NCBI GenBank assembly: GCA_023404715.1
Contig: JAEYAR010000168.1
Coordinates: forward strand, 1-31,214
DNA: 31,214 nt
Reading direction: 5' to 3'
Origin: Bacillota bacterium
GTDB taxonomy: Bacteria > Bacillota > Clostridia > Christensenellales > Aristaeellaceae
Numbering within the stretch: position 1 is the first letter of the stretch; every line of letters begins with the position of its first letter. Shown here piece after piece: positions 31,078 to 31,214 of this stretch. Below the pieces are notes generated by a model. It was not told the DNA's origin and ran no database searches. It worked only from the letters and a program-made list of their open reading frames with translations. Both the position numbers and the translations under genes were made by a program.

Positions 31078-31106
31078 CCGCAGGCGGAGAGGAATCCCGC
31101 AGGCGG
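31078..31106. repeat. Short direct repeat in the divergent intergenic region
   Basis: CCGCAGGCGG occurs at 31078-31087 and 31097-31106 with a 19-bp period, about two helical turns. It lies between the SCP2 operon promoter and the next plus-strand gene, so it could be a tandem protein-binding site. Low confidence. Confidence 0.35.
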
Positions 31107-31164
31107 GTACAGAATATCAATAAAATTGCGATATCTCTAGCTTAGCGGCACAGGAGGTTTTAAC

Positions 31165-31214
31165 ATGGCCAAGGCAAAACCCCTTTCCAATTCGGTCTTT
31201 CAAAAGTTCTATAC
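31165..31214 (+). CDS. Start of an unidentified gene (cut by window edge)
   Basis: Only 16 codons are present (MAKAKPLSNSVFQKFY). The ATG at 31165 follows AGGAGG at 7 nt, which supports a real start. There is too little sequence to name the product. Confidence 0.6.
   Translation, partial: MAKAKPLSNSVFQKFY

Noticed and set aside
31078..31110. T-box-like or riboswitch leader before the last gene
   Set aside because: The repeats and a GGGTAC string were considered, but no T-box core or specifier stem can be traced in the short leader.
1..31214. CRISPR arrays, tRNA or rRNA genes, prophage or integrase genes
   Set aside because: No regularly spaced repeats, no cloverleaf-type sequence and no such protein were found on either strand.

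Overview
The window looks like chromosomal DNA of a GC-rich Clostridia-type member of the Bacillota. This rests on strong Shine-Dalgarno sites, frequent ATGA-type overlaps between consecutive genes, Firmicutes-type genes (YfhO, DUF4250, a possible Spo0E-like peptide, AEC permease, SH3b proteins, FtsX-type ABC modules) and sigma-A-like promoters. I cannot name a genus. No rRNA, tRNA, CRISPR array, phage gene or transposase was seen.

Layout. 1-2690 (minus): a MacAB-like exporter, read as adaptor, ATPase, then permease cut by the window edge. 2803-6074 (minus): a HAD phosphatase translationally coupled to a YfhO membrane protein. 6320-9259 (plus): a small Spo0E-like peptide, a CofE-like F420 ligase homologue, an AEC permease and a membrane-anchored metallophosphoesterase. 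9319-11235: an AT-richer patch enclosed by two terminators, with two divergent secreted proteins that share a related C-terminal domain. 11286-16129 (minus): response regulator, histidine kinase, ABC ATPase and 843-residue FtsX permease. In this module the kinase is frameshifted and the ATPase has an in-frame amber stop. A TGACA-N4-TGTCA palindrome in front of the ATPase resembles BceR-type operators. 16146-17814 (minus): a MarR regulator followed by a polytopic membrane protein. 17978-18526 (plus): an unknown protein, divergent from the MarR gene. 18601-21391: an AraC regulator divergent from a secreted FMN-bind/FAD reductase. 21422-21666: a 245-bp element with 36-bp imperfect terminal inverted repeats. 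21752-23938 (minus): a KdgK-like sugar kinase and an EEP-family hydrolase. 24129-25898: YbaK converging with a five-SH3b secreted protein. 26008-27787 (minus): DUF4250 and two ABC-2 permeases with no ATPase. 27904-30979 (minus): an SCP2-like protein, an iron alcohol dehydrogenase and an aldehyde dehydrogenase. 31165 onward (plus): the start of one more gene.

The most interesting items are the doubly damaged two-component/ABC module with its preserved operator, the terminator-bounded AT-rich island with paired secreted proteins, the 245-bp inverted-repeat element, and the AraC-linked extracellular reductase of unknown substrate. All base-composition statements are estimates from sampled lines.
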